DNA from: Brasenia schreberi
Taxonomy: Eukaryota; Streptophyta; Magnoliopsida; Nymphaeales; Cabombaceae
DNA length: 64,000 nt
Direction: 5' to 3'
Assembly: GCA_036023115.1 (NCBI GenBank)
Contig: JAYKKT010000046.1
Span: 1,913,501 to 1,977,500, forward strand
Position 1 is the first letter of the stretch; every line of letters starts with the position of its first letter. A program made the position numbers and the translations under genes. Shown here piece after piece: positions 1 through 12,645 of this stretch. The notes beneath the pieces were generated by a model, which searched no databases, was not told where the DNA came from, and saw only the letters and a list, made by a program, of their open reading frames with translations.

Positions 1-265
1 ATATGCGTCTAGGGTACATATAAGCTGAAGTAACCCTTGGCATTATTTCATCCACAGTATAATAGGAGGGCTCTACCATGATTTTGTAAAATATCACTTT
101 CTCACAAAAGCATCTTAACTGATGGTTTCTGTTTCTTCACCAATGTGTGCGTCATTGTAGAATTTGATTGTTGCCGTCGTCTTTTCCTTTCTAGACAAAT
201 GAATCGAGTCATTTGTGTGACCTGTCTTTTTGTGATCCCATATGCATTCTTGTGAAATTTATCAG

Positions 266-445
266 GTTGCTAGGAAGAAAGAAAGAGAAACTGCAGCAGC
301 ACAGAGAGAAGCAAGGCTTGGGATATCCAAATTGTCAGTGCCACTCAGTCTTGCAGCGGTAAGCGTTGATGACAAGTACAGGTACATGCTAACCCCTGTG
401 AGCATGAAGAAAGAGGGTGCAGCTGATGATGCTTGGGATGATTGA
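266..445 (+). CDS. Terminal exon of an unidentified gene (5' part outside the window)
   Basis: A polypyrimidine stretch and an AG at 264-265 precede an open frame that runs to TGA at 443-445. It encodes about 59 residues: a charged, likely helical start (ARKKERETAAAQREARLG), then LSVPLSLAAVSVDDKYRYML, then an acidic end DDAWDD. The balanced composition and acidic terminus look like real coding sequence rather than chance. No in-frame start is needed because the sequence upstream reads as an intron. A GTAAGC at 360-365 could be an alternative donor, but reading through gives the more protein-like end. I do not recognise the family. The following AT-rich kilobase probably holds its 3' UTR. Confidence 0.4.
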   Translation, partial: VARKKERETAAAQREARLGISKLSVPLSLAAVSVDDKYRYMLTPVSMKKEGAADDAWDD

Positions 446-1464
446 GGCAATTCTCTCTTTCCTTCTGCACTGAATGGATCAGTGGAAGATAAGGGTTCCC
501 ATTCTGAAGGTTAATCACTAGGTACTCACCTACATTTCCAGGTTACAGGAGAGCATATATGGTTTTATCTAGATATGTGAATTTCTATATCTTGTGTTTC
601 TTCAGTAACTTGCATGAAGAGATGCCTATACAGAAATGATTTTTGTTGGTTATCAAGGGGCTCCAAGATGAAAAGACGTAGTATACTTAGATAAGTCCGA
701 ACCAGTGGCACCTGCATTACCCAAATTTAGAAAAGAAAGGTAAAACCTATGGCCGTCAGTTAAAAGCATGGGGTACAGTTGTAACCTGTGGGAAACCATG
801 GGCTTCGACTTTCATTCGCAGTTTAAACTATGTATTCTTTGACCCCAGTACAACTTTGCGTCACCCTTGAACTTTTCTTCATCCACTGCCAGTCCGAATT
901 GAATCTTCTTAAAAGCTATATGAATCATCACATCGATTCATATTCAAAGCATGTGGATGTACCCTACTATTATTGTTCGTAGCAAGTTGTTATTCCTTCA
1001 GAACATCTATGATGAAGGTTCCTTTATGAAAAATTGTAATATTACAACTTCATGAGTTCTTTCCCTGGGTTTGTCTTTTCCCTTAGAACTGTTCTGATTC
1101 TAAATTATTTAACAGGTTCTAGCTGAGCTGGTTCAAGAAAGATGAGGTGATGAAGGTCATGATCTGCACAAGGTCACAAGATAAAGAGAAAACGTTGCAA
1201 CTCGATTTGTATATTAGTTTCTGTCATCTGCACCTGTTTGTATCTACAGTTGGATTGCAAAAACCCTTAGATTCTGGTTATATCCATAGTCGTTGAATTT
1301 CAGCACCTTCTTCTGAGTTGATGAAGAAGCTTTTACTTTATAAAAATGATGCAGTATTGGATGATCCCATGCATTTGAGTTCAAGTTCAGATGCAAATAC
1401 TGAATACTGAACTTGTGGACCTGTACTACTGGTATCCCTAAAAAGGCACAAAAGGATCCCATCC
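446..1464 (+). other. Presumed 3' UTR and downstream DNA, no gene seen
   Basis: Ordinary AT-rich sequence with no sustained frame in either direction. The first several hundred bases are probably the 3' UTR of the gene ending at 445. The end of the transcript cannot be placed from sequence alone. Confidence 0.3.
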
Positions 1465-1630
1465 AGCTAGGAGGATAAACTCACAAGTTGAAGGTCACGA
1501 GTTCCATGCCCGGGGTCGGGTGTGCACCTAGCTTCTGCCTCCCCCGAGGAGAGCCATGCAGGAATTTGATGACAAGTCCGATGCCCGGGCTTGCTTTTGG
1601 TCTATGCCCGGGGTCGGGTGTACCTAGCCA
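1465..1630 (+). repeat. SINE-like tRNA-derived copy with an internal GC-rich direct repeat
   Basis: AAGGTCACGAGTTCCATGCC at about 1490-1510 lines up with the B-box region of the clearer copy near 2882-2960 (minus strand), though the box itself is degraded. An 18-bp block, ATGCCCGGGGTCGGGTGT, occurs at 1506-1523 and again at 1604-1621, each time followed by ACCTAGC. A shorter ATGCCCGGGC lies between them at 1581. The family assignment is tentative; the direct repeat is plain. Confidence 0.35.
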
Positions 1631-2789
1631 CTAATATCTTCATTCGTCAAAAGCGGTGATAATGTTCAGATGCGGAATCTTTGTTGAGATTCCGTGGGCG
1701 ATTGAATGTATGGCGACAAAATTGAGATATTTTCTTTCATGCATTAACGTGAAACATCCGAGAAACGGTGCCATGCCATGCAAGGCCGAAACATACTCTG
1801 TCGAAACTCAGGCCAAAGATGACATGATAGCTTCCTTCATCTGGCAATCTGAAATGATTCAATCCATTCATTGGTAAAAATGCATGCTTTCCCATTTATG
1901 ATAACATTAATAAATATGATAGAGCCTCTCATAAACTATATAGCAGACATGTACGACCCGAGACGGAAACGTGTGGGCCCGAGCAATCGGATCCAAATGG
2001 TCCTTGGTTTCAACTGACGCAAACAGTTAAGGGCATAAGGTTTGACCGAGTTTTCAGCACCAAGAAAGTTTGACCAAGAATTCACCCGTCTCTACTACAA
2101 AATCTATTTCTTGATGACGAAAAAATATTTGCATTAAAAAAAAGTTATAGAACCCGGATCTAATGGACCCGAGACTATTGTGCGCGTGTCTAGGCTGGTA
2201 AACGAACCGAGCAGCTAACCGTTTCACTCGGTTCCACTCGTTACAGTGGCGTCGGTGTTGGGTTTGTGATATAAGACTAATACAAGCTCGCTCATTAAGG
2301 TAAATGAGCTGAATACGGGCTGTTTAGTTTAAGTACATAAAACTTTTATGTGAATAGATGCTGCAAAATCGTGTTAACGGAGCAAATTAGGTAGGTATAA
2401 CATAATTATGTGAACGAATCATTTCATTTTACAAGAAAATTATATGTAAATAAAACTTTGGGTTAATTTATGATCAAGAAATCAAAATGTCTATTGAAAA
2501 CTGTGTGAAAAATCACATCTATTATCATTAACGAGTTCTTGTGTCGAGCCAACACGGCTGGTGCCCATGCTCAGCTCAGCTCGAATGAGCTGAACATGAA
2601 CAAGATCTTAAGTGCTGCTGGACAAGCCATAAACGACCATGGCTGAATTTGTTCAGCTCGTTTACAAAAAGGCTTTTCTAATAAAACATGATTTGGTAAT
2701 TGGATCCAAACTGGATCTCGATCAGATTTGCACACCCAAGAACAAATTGATATGGAGCCAATCACAAAGCAGCACAAACTAGACCATTA
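1631..2789. other. Intergenic DNA, no gene seen
   Basis: Short open frames here show no recognisable motif. The text includes phrases on the theme of CCGAGCTCG/CGAGCTGA that recur widely in plant repeats. There is no structural feature to support a call. Confidence 0.3.
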
Positions 2790-2960
2790 TATTTATAATT
2801 ATCAAAACTGCCGTCTGAATTTGAACTTGGGCCTGATCTGCTGTAAGTTCACATAGACTGCCCCCATCAACACACATCCCAGGTTTCGAACTCATGACCT
2901 TTAATTTGCAAATCGACCACCCTAACTAGGTGAGCTATCGCACCTCGCGCCGCCACTCTG
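2790..2960 (-). mobile_element. tRNA-derived SINE (minus strand)
   Basis: On the minus strand a pol III type promoter is visible. The A-box-like TAGCTCACCTAGTTAG is complementary to 2922-2937. About 40 bases downstream is the B-box GTTCGAAACC, complementary to 2882-2891 and preceded by AAGGTCATGA. This is the usual spacing in tRNA-related plant SINEs. The body runs leftward to about 2790; the tail and target duplications are not clear. Confidence 0.55.
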
Positions 2961-3732
2961 GCTTATTATCGTCCGGGTGGAACCGGGACTCACGTGAGTG
3001 CTGCAATAGACACATACTATATCCACTTGGGGATGGCAACAGGACGGGTTTTCACTCCACCCGCACCTGTCCCGCCCTAGAATCTTTTCTACACGCCTCG
3101 TCCCGTGAGTCCTGAGGGTTCAAACCTGCACCCGCCCTCACCCTTTTGTTATACCCCGGGTCTGTCTTGCTCCACCCCATTTCAACCTATAAAAATATTT
3201 TTTAAGAAAAAATATTATTATATATTTACATAAAATATAATTTTTTATATGGTTTCTTATATAAACTAAAATTTATTATGTATATATACTATATTTATAT
3301 AAAAATATATACATGTAAGTATGTAAAATACTTATAAACATATCTATATGATACATATATATTTTATATAAATAAACACTATTTTTATATATATACTCCA
3401 TAGTGGGTCTACGGCAAACCCCACACCCATAAAGAGCAAGTTCAGATACTATGACAAATCACATTTAAATGCATTTTAATATCTGGACCATTCATTTTCA
3501 TGATCAACGTATGATCTACGTTGTATTTTATTTGGTGGGCCTACCATAATTATTTGGGTTGAGTATGGATCGCATTAATAATGCTGTTCAACTGTGCTTG
3601 TTTGTGGGCTTAAAAGTCCAAGTTGATGCTCATGCTTGAATTCCAATCATGTTTCGAGCTTGATTGACCTTAATCTCCGGTAATTAACTCAACTTGCTTC
3701 TAGAAAAAAAAAAACTGGGCGTGAGTTGTAGC
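2961..3732. other. Repeat-derived and AT-rich intergenic DNA
   Basis: 2990-3180 holds a C-rich stretch of the type GGGGATGGCAACAGGACGGG followed by degenerate CCCGC-rich repeats. 3180-3400 is almost pure A/T with many TATATA runs. No coding region is seen. Confidence 0.4.
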
Positions 3733-4866
<1,134 letters not shown>

Positions 4867-4870
<4 letters not shown>

Positions 4871-5714
4871 TGCTCTATTTTGAGATCTGCATGAGCTCGA
4901 GCATTTCACAAGCCAGGCTCAAGCTTACAAATACTCTGCTCCAACAGCTCATGAACCTAATTAAGCTCTATAACAATGATATACGATTTATTTATTTTTA
5001 AAAGATTAATGTATTTGGATCAACCCACATCAACTTCTTGATTAGGTTGAGCTTTTCTAGTTCAAGCTAATTTACAAGAGATAGTTGATCTAGATCTTAA
5101 GCCACCTTAATCAAGTCAAATCTTAGTTGTGCCGATCAACTAAACAATTCTAGCAAGCCAATACTCCAGTTGTTCAAACATCACTGAGCATTGCTTTGGA
5201 GCCTCCGCCTAGAGAAGCTCATTGCAGTTAGAACCAAAGCATTTTCTTAATGAGCTGGGTCAAGCTTGCTTGTACTTGTAGCTGAATCAATTACAGAGGG
5301 ATTATGACCCCAGTGGGAATGGTTCTGAAAGGGTGGGCATACCAGTCCTAGCCCGCATGCTTAGGCTATTGAAGAGGGTGACCTAGTAGTTGGCAGATGT
5401 GGGAAACCCCCAAGCAAGCCGATCTAGCCATTAAGATTCATACAAGGGTCCTGGAATATTGAAATACTTCAACCTAAGCAATTGATGCTATACTTGGTTG
5501 CACAAGTGCATTTTGTTTTTCTTCACACTCAGGTTCGACTTAAACCAAGGCCGAACATGAGGATCTAGAATTTTTTGTGGGATGAGGCAAACTATGTATA
5601 TTAGCCATGAATTTGATCGTGTCCCATAACTTTTTTTCATTGATTTTCCGAAAAGGTAGGTAGTAGCCCCACCCAGCCTCAATGTAGATCCACCACTGCA
5701 TGCAGTCGAGCTTA
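4867..5714 (-). repeat. Right arm of the 2-kb inverted repeat
   Basis: This arm is the reverse complement of 3733-4550. It starts ACATTGCTCT next to the core and ends CATGCAGTCGAGCTTA. It is about 30 bases longer than the left arm and shows scattered substitutions and small indels in the middle third, so the arms are not freshly made. The RTE LINE starts immediately outside it. Confidence 0.85.
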
Positions 5715-8303
5715 AATAAGGTGATTCAAATTTGGTTTGTTGGTAAAGAGTTAGATAAGGTACAACTTTTTGGGAAGAGTTAGATAAGGTGATTCAAAAG
5801 ATTCCACAAAGGGAGATGATTTGTTTAGGAGGAGACTTAAATGGACATGTTGGTAAAGAGGCATTAGGATATCAAGGGATTCATGGAAACTTTGGTTTTG
5901 GAGATATAAATAAGGAAGGTAGGGAGATTTTAAATTTTGCTATGGCATTTGATCTCTTTATAGTCAATACAATCTTCAAAAAACGAGATGAACATTTAAT
6001 TACTTATAAGAGTGGCTTATCACAAACACGAATTGATTATTTTATTTGTAGAAAAAAAGATAGAGCGTATTGTAAAGATTACAAGGTAATTCCAGGAGAA
6101 AGCGTAACCACCCAACATCGACTTTTAGTTATGGATTTACAAATAAAAAAATGGACAAAGAAGAAAAGAGTGCATCGAGCTATTCGGACTAAATAGTGGA
6201 ACCTCAAAAGCGAGAAAGAAGTTATATTTAAATAGAAAGTCCTTCAAGGAGATGTTTGGAATTATGTTGGTACACCCTGTGATATATAGAACAATATGGC
6301 TATACATATTAAGAAAGTGGTGAAAGATGTGTTAGGTGTATCTAGGGGAGGTGTACCGGCACAAAAAGAAGCTTTGGTGGTGGAGTGAAGTAGTGCAAAA
6401 TAAAATCAAGGCAAAGAGGGCATGTTACAAATTACATTATGCTAAGAAAACTAGTGAAACTTTAGAGGCTTATAAGAAAGCAAAGAAGGAAGCAAAAAAA
6501 TGCCGTGAGTGAAGCAAAAGCTAAATTTTGGAAGGATTTATATAAAAAAACTCAACTCAAAAGAGGGTGAAAGAGATATTTTTATGATATCTAGGGCTGG
6601 AGATAAAAAAACTAAAGATCTTAATTATGTTAGATGCATGAAGGACGAGGATGAAAAAATTATAGTGGCAAATGATGATATAAGAAATAGATGAAAAAAC
6701 TATTTTTATAAGCTTTTTAATGAAAATAAAGATGTTAATATTATCTTAAGAGAGTTACCCAAATCAGAAAAGTATATAAACCACAATTTCTACTGACGTA
6801 TTCAAGAGAATGAAGTCAAAGAGGCTCTTAAACATATGAAGGGTGGTAAATCGGTAGGACCAGATAATATTCCTATATAAGTTTGGAAAATACTAAGAGA
6901 AATAGGAATCACTGGGCTCATAAGACTATTTAATGAAATATAAAAAAAGTAAAAGATGCCTGAGGAATGGAGAGCAAGTACACTTATACCCATTTATGAG
7001 AACAAGGAAGACATTCAAAATTGTGCGAATTATCGAGGTATCAAGTTAATGAGCATTACTATGAAATTGTGGGAAAGAATTATCGAACGCAGTTAAGACA
7101 AGTATCAAGTACAACAGAGAATCAATTTGGATTCATGCTAGGCAGATCTACTGTTGAAGCGATTCACCTTTTAAGACGTCTTATAGAACATTTTAGAGCA
7201 AAAAAAAAAGACCTTCACATAATATTTATTGATCTAAAAAAAGCTTACGATAGGGTACCGAGGGATATTTTTTAGAGAACCTTGGAAAAAAGATGTATCT
7301 CATTGGCATACATTAAACTTACAAGAGACATGTATGATGGTACAAAAACATGTGTGAGGACTAATGAAGGAATGACAGGTTTCTTTGAAGTTAATATTGG
7401 GTTACATCAAGGATCAACTTTAAGTCCATACTTATTTATAATGGTGATTGATGAGTTAACAAAACATATTTAAGATGAAGTACCTTGATGTATGTTATTT
7501 GCAGATGACATTGTATTAGTGGAGGAGTCTAAGGAAAAAGTTAATAGAAAATTGGAACTGTGGAGAGAAACATTAGAAAGAAAAGGCCTCCGACTTAGTA
7601 GAACAAAGACAAAATATATGAAATGTAAGTTTGATCATTTGGTTACCTAAGAGGAAACATAAATTAAAATTGGCACACAATGCATCCCAAAAAGGAAAGT
7701 TTTAAATACCTAGGGTCAATTTTTTAGAGTGATGGAAGAATTGATGGAGATGTTATGCATAGAATTAATGTTGGTTGGTTAAAATGGAGAAGAGCATCAG
7801 GTATTCTTTGTGATAAAAAGATACCATTAAAGTTAAAAGGTAGATATTATAGAGCAGCAATTAGGCCTGCCATGTTTTATGGTTCTGAGTGTTGGGCAGT
7901 TAATCATCAACATGTACAAAAGATGTCTGTGACAGAAATGAAGATGTTGAGATGGATGAGTGGTCATACAAGAAAAGATCGTATACGTAATGAGGTTATT
8001 AGAAACAAATTAGGAGTGACACCAATAGAGGATAAAATGAGAGAATATTGTTTAAAATGGTTTAGACATATAGAAAGAAGATAAAAAAAAGAACCTGTAA
8101 GAAGGTATGAAAAACTAAATTTGGAAAGTATTAAAAGAGCTAGATGATGACCACAAAAGTGTTGGAAAGAAACAATAAAGAATGATCTAGCTTATTGTGA
8201 GTTAACTATTAACAAGGCATATGATCGGGATCTGTGGAAACAAAGAATCCATGTAGCTGACCCCGTCTAGTATGGGAAACGGCTTAGTTGTTGTTGTTGT
8301 TTG
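5715..8303 (+). mobile_element. RTE-type LINE, 5'-truncated and decayed
   Basis: An endonuclease-reverse transcriptase element in fixed order, ending in TAGTATGGGAAACGGCTTAG followed by a GTT microsatellite at 8287-8303. That tail is the usual end of plant RTE LINEs. The 5' end abuts the inverted repeat at 5714 and lacks the start of the endonuclease. Related copies in this window are the split minus-strand copy (39430-62960), the short copy at 41039-41422, and the 3' end at 63892-64000. Stops and frameshifts make it non-autonomous. Confidence 0.9.
5770..8084 (+). pseudogene. Broken LINE ORF: endonuclease/exonuclease/phosphatase domain plus reverse transcriptase
   Basis: 5789-6195 reads as an APE-type endonuclease segment with GGDLNGHVG (the Mg-binding D-x-N region) and a later QHRLLVMDL resembling the terminal His motif. 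6985-7520 carries reverse transcriptase blocks: the AYDRVPRDIF palm motif near 7250, LHQGSTLSPYLF near 7405, and the catalytic FADD at 7498-7509. 7755-8084 is the C-terminal tail, with WAVNHQHVQKM and WMSGHTRKDRIRNEV. At least six stops or frame changes interrupt it. In a live element this protein nicks DNA and copies its RNA there. Confidence 0.85.
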
Positions 8304-9240
8304 TATACTATCCATTTGTTCGATTTGTTATAGATAGTCTAGTATGAATAGGAGTTTCTCTTTCTTTATGTAAATATAAAATATAATAACACACTTAGGT
8401 GCTAATGTATCTAAACCAGTCTCAATGGTCTATCTTAGATGGGTTGATTGAATGGTTGAAGTTTTATTTTAAAAGGTAAAAAATATATATGTGAATAAAA
8501 TACACTTACAAAAGTATGTATTTTTTGTTTTGAATTCAAATTTTATTCATTTATCACCCAAAAAGAATGATCGAGACGTGTTTAGATATGCTAGTACTTA
8601 AATTTGTGATCATATATCTCAACCTAATATATAATAGTATACTTAGGTGCTAGTGTATGGAAAAGAATCTCAACTATCCATTTCAGGTTATGAATAATTG
8701 ATCTTTTTAAATTTTAAAAAATATGTTGGTGAATAAAGTATATCTCTAACTTTTTTTTTAAATTAATTAATGATCATTCAAAGAATTTTTGTTGGATACT
8801 TGTATTCATTTGGAGAGAAACCCATCTACATATAAATCCCTGATACATCTCTCTCGGGGTGGATAGCTCTCTTGAAAAATATATGTGATTATAGCCCAAT
8901 GCCCGCCCTTACACAAACTTATGGGTGTTTAGTCCACCATAAGAGTGATTATATACTCATATCATTGCATATAAACATGTTGTTATGTCCTTCTTATGAC
9001 TTCTTGAATTTATTTGGTAGCAATCATATCAACCAAGAAAGAGAAAAAGGGGTGATAATATACTTAAGCATAGAAAAGATGAGGAAGTATAAGATATGAC
9101 TTATATTGAGGTAGAAGAAACCGAGTGACATACAAGTAGTACGTTCTCTTATTGATGGCCTTTTGCAAAGATTTGCAACACTTCTTTTGCTTTATAATAA
9201 GTTGGAGATAAAGATTCCAAATATTATAAATGAATGAATT
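8304..9240. other. AT-rich intergenic DNA with a diverged duplicate block
   Basis: About 115 bases at 8392-8510 resemble 8640-8752. Both start CTTAGGTGCTARTGTAT and end in GTGAATAAARTA, with many differences between. No gene is seen. Confidence 0.45.
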
Positions 9241-12200
9241 AGGAAAAGGGGAAAGGAGAGAAAACCTGGTTGAATTCCTCCTCTTGAACGACTTCTCCCT
9301 CTTAGCCGACGACTTGGCTGGCTTCCTCCTCCTGCACGACTCTTTCTTCTTCCTCTCTTTCCTCTCTTAGTCTCTTACTGATTCTCTCCCTCAATTTCCT
9401 CCTTTGAATCCCATAGCCCAAGGCTAGTATTTATAGATTTCCAAAGAAGTCTCTAGATCAAGAATATTCTTGGCATCTTTATAGGATGTTCTACAGTTTG
9501 GGTTGGTCCCTGGTTGATCCCAATTGGACCCAATCCAACTTGGTTTGCTGGTCACATGGGTGGACCATGAGGTCATATGGCCTGGTCCATGCTAGTCATG
9601 GTCCCTCTTGATGTAGCCTGTCTAGGTTAGGCACCTTGCAGCCCGTCTTGATGCAGCCAACCTTTACTTGGTGTGGTCAGCCTTGACTTTGTGCAACCCG
9701 CCTTGTGCTGGTGTGCCTAACCTTGGCTTGATGCAACATACCTTGGCTTGGTTTGGGGATTGATATGCATCCTATCTTAATTTGATTTGGGCTTAATGTG
9801 GAGCCCATCTTGACTTGATTTGAGCTTGATCATGTGTTGTCTATCTTGTCTTTGATTTGGGCTTGATGTGCAACCCATCTTGACTTATTTTGGGTTTGGT
9901 CATTTGCAACCCATCTCGTCTTTGTTTTAGGCTTGATCACGCACAACCCATCTTGACTTTGGTCTCACCTTGGTGTGGTCATCCTGCTATGCCTTGGTTT
10001 GACTAGCTGTACCAAGGTCTAGCCCACTTCAGTCCACTCGGTTTTGCTGTACCGGGGTCTGGTTGGTGTCAACTCTTTGAACCATGGGCTGCTTTAACTT
10101 TCTGCTTGATCTTAATGTGGTGAATCTTCTGAGATCCCACTCCTCCTTATTTGTGTTGTTTGTATGAGTGACCTTCCTACTTTTGCTCTATAAGTTAGTC
10201 ATCTACCTTTCAGACCACTTAACCCTTTGATAGGTATAGGGTCCGGGACCACTTTAACCCTTGGATAGGTGTAGGGTCTCTTGGTATAAGATTGTCCTCG
10301 ATCTGGCGAGTCTCTCATGTTTTGGACTTGTATGTTTATTTTATCTTTTGAATTTCAAATATTTTTGTAAGTTTGTAAAATGGTCATTTTGCAAACATTT
10401 TGTGGGTTTTGTTCCCGATGTCTCATCTTAGCGTTTTCAATTCTTTCTTTGAAGAAAATCATTTGAAGGAACAAAATTTTGCTTATTTGTCCTTGAGGGC
10501 AGAGTAGTCATTTTTTTTATTTTTGTCAAAATTTAATTTTTTCTAAGGGGTTCAAAGTATCCTTATTTTGAGGTTCCTATAGAATTTTGGCATGAAAATG
10601 GGTTCGTTTAAGGTGTCTTTGTTAAAAAACCTTAAAAGACTCACAACTGTGATTTTTCTTGAAAAAAAGAATTTCTAAAAAATCTTTTGAAAATTTCTTA
10701 GTGTTCATAGATACTCCTCTTTGTTATTAATCAAATTTATTTGGTTAATGACAAAGAATAATACACATAAAAATTTTATTTTTTATGAATACTAGAGTTG
10801 ATTTGATTTGAGGCAAGATTTCATGAACTTTCTCATTCTTTGTTAAGGGATTCACTTCTTCAACTTGCGCTATCCTAATTTCGATGAGAAAAAGATTTTT
10901 AACAAAAGGTGACTCAACATGGATGGTAGCCGATTAATGCAATGATCATATATGAATAAGGTCATCTATGAATGCACATGGGCATGAGATGTGTAAGATC
11001 TAATGGATGAATCGAGTGTGTTAGAGACCTCTAAGAACTATTTTGGGAGCTTGGCCTCAACGTTGTTTCCCTAAGTGGGATGACCTCTACGTTCATTTAC
11101 TTGATGTCTTAGGTTTTGTAAAAATCATTTTGAAATGATACTTTCCTTTTGTTTTCATTTGAAAGAACTTTCATCTCCTATATTTCCCTTCACTTCGGTC
11201 TTAATTCTCCATTACATTATAGAGGCTTTTATTATTGAAAAAACTCAATAACATTTCAAAACTCCAATTTCTCACACTACAAGGCCTGATCCTCAAAGAA
11301 AATGAGATAGAAATGAGTAACTTCTATTCCTACTTTTGGATTATAATGATAGACTTTTTCTCTTTTTGTGATAAGCAGTATGGGTATAGGGAGAATTTCT
11401 AGAGTCCCTTTTGAAGTGTCTGGTGGTATAAAGAAAATGGGATTTTGAGAGAATGCTCTTTGAGTTTTTTTATTTTCTTTTTCTTTCTTTTTTTGTAAGA
11501 AGACCTCTATATTTAAGGTTTATTTTCTTTCTTTTATTTTTTTCCCTCTTTTTTCTATTTTAGGTTTCCACTTTTTGAGAGGATGTGACCCTCTTATGGG
11601 TGAATGATGTTCATGATAAAAATGTATTCCTATAGAAAATGATGGAGATACATGCTCAATAACATAATTAATGAAAGTCTTCATGAAAGGTGCTTAGGAA
11701 ATGAAAGCTATATGCCCCTAGTTTGGAGGAAATAGAAGAAGTGTGCATTCACACACTATGGCCAACCCCTATTGTAGCATGTGATGAATGATATTTAATG
11801 AGATGCATGATATGATCCTCACCTTTGATGTATTTAGGGTTAGGTTTGATTCCTATGTTGACCATTAAGAGGTCACCTTTTTGGATGTTTGCTCAAATCT
11901 AATATTTTATTGATTTTGAGAAAATTCATGTAGATTGACATCACCCAACTCATCCCTAAGAAGATTGGTCTTTTTTTTGACATTTTTTTTCTTTTTAAAA
12001 AAAATTGTATTTAGGTTTTTCCTTTCATTTATGCTTTTAGGATTTTGAAGATAACCTTTACACAATATACAAAACATGGAGTTAGCATCATGTCGAAGGA
12101 GGATTTAGGGACTCATATGCATCAAGGATGTGCATCAAGGATTGGACTCAAATTGTTTGGTATAACATTATCGGTGTCTCATGCACATCACCCACCCGGG

Positions 12201-12569
12201 TGTCTGCTAAGATTGGGCTTATTGAAAGCACGCCCGTCATGCTTCAGCGTGTTGCATGTAACCATGAGCCTAGGTTTACTGTGGTCTTGGACGTAGTCCT
12301 GAGCCGGTCAGGTCGAACAGCCTCTAGTCTCGCACAAGTGAGATTTTTTGCCCCATTCCTTGTCTTACAAGTCTTTGGCCTTAACCCTTTTTGAACTTTC
12401 AACTTCAAGTAGTAGAATGTCTTCTTCTAGGCCAACACTATACGTTGAAAAATAAAGAAAAATTCCATGAAGACGAAGTCCAGTCTTCCATTCAAACACT
12501 ACGAGAACTGAAACGTGTAAACGTCGGGCCCTACTGTCAAACCCCATTTTGTTTCTCTCCCTTCCTCTC
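9241..12569. other. Gene-free block, probably non-coding LTR-element remnants
   Basis: 9600-9970 contains degenerate tandem phrases on the theme CAACCCATCTTGACTTG-ATTTGGGCTTGATGTG, repeated at least five times. A possible minus-strand TATA (TATAAATA, complement of 9429-9436) sits in a CT-rich stretch. 10450-11900 is T-rich with no frame of note. The style suggests an old non-autonomous LTR element, but no LTR pair, primer site or polypurine tract could be established. Confidence 0.3.
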
Positions 12570-12576
12570 TATTTAA
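12570..12576 (+). promoter_or_regulatory. Candidate TATA box of the WRKY gene
   Basis: TATTTAA lies in a CT-rich leader about 70 bases before the ATG at 12646. Position and sequence suit a plant core promoter, with a short 5' UTR. It is inferred only. Confidence 0.4.
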
Positions 12577-12645
12577 GCGTTCTCTCTCTACCCATTAACC
12601 CCATTAACCCCTGGATTTGCATCTCGCTAATTGTAACTCCCAGCC

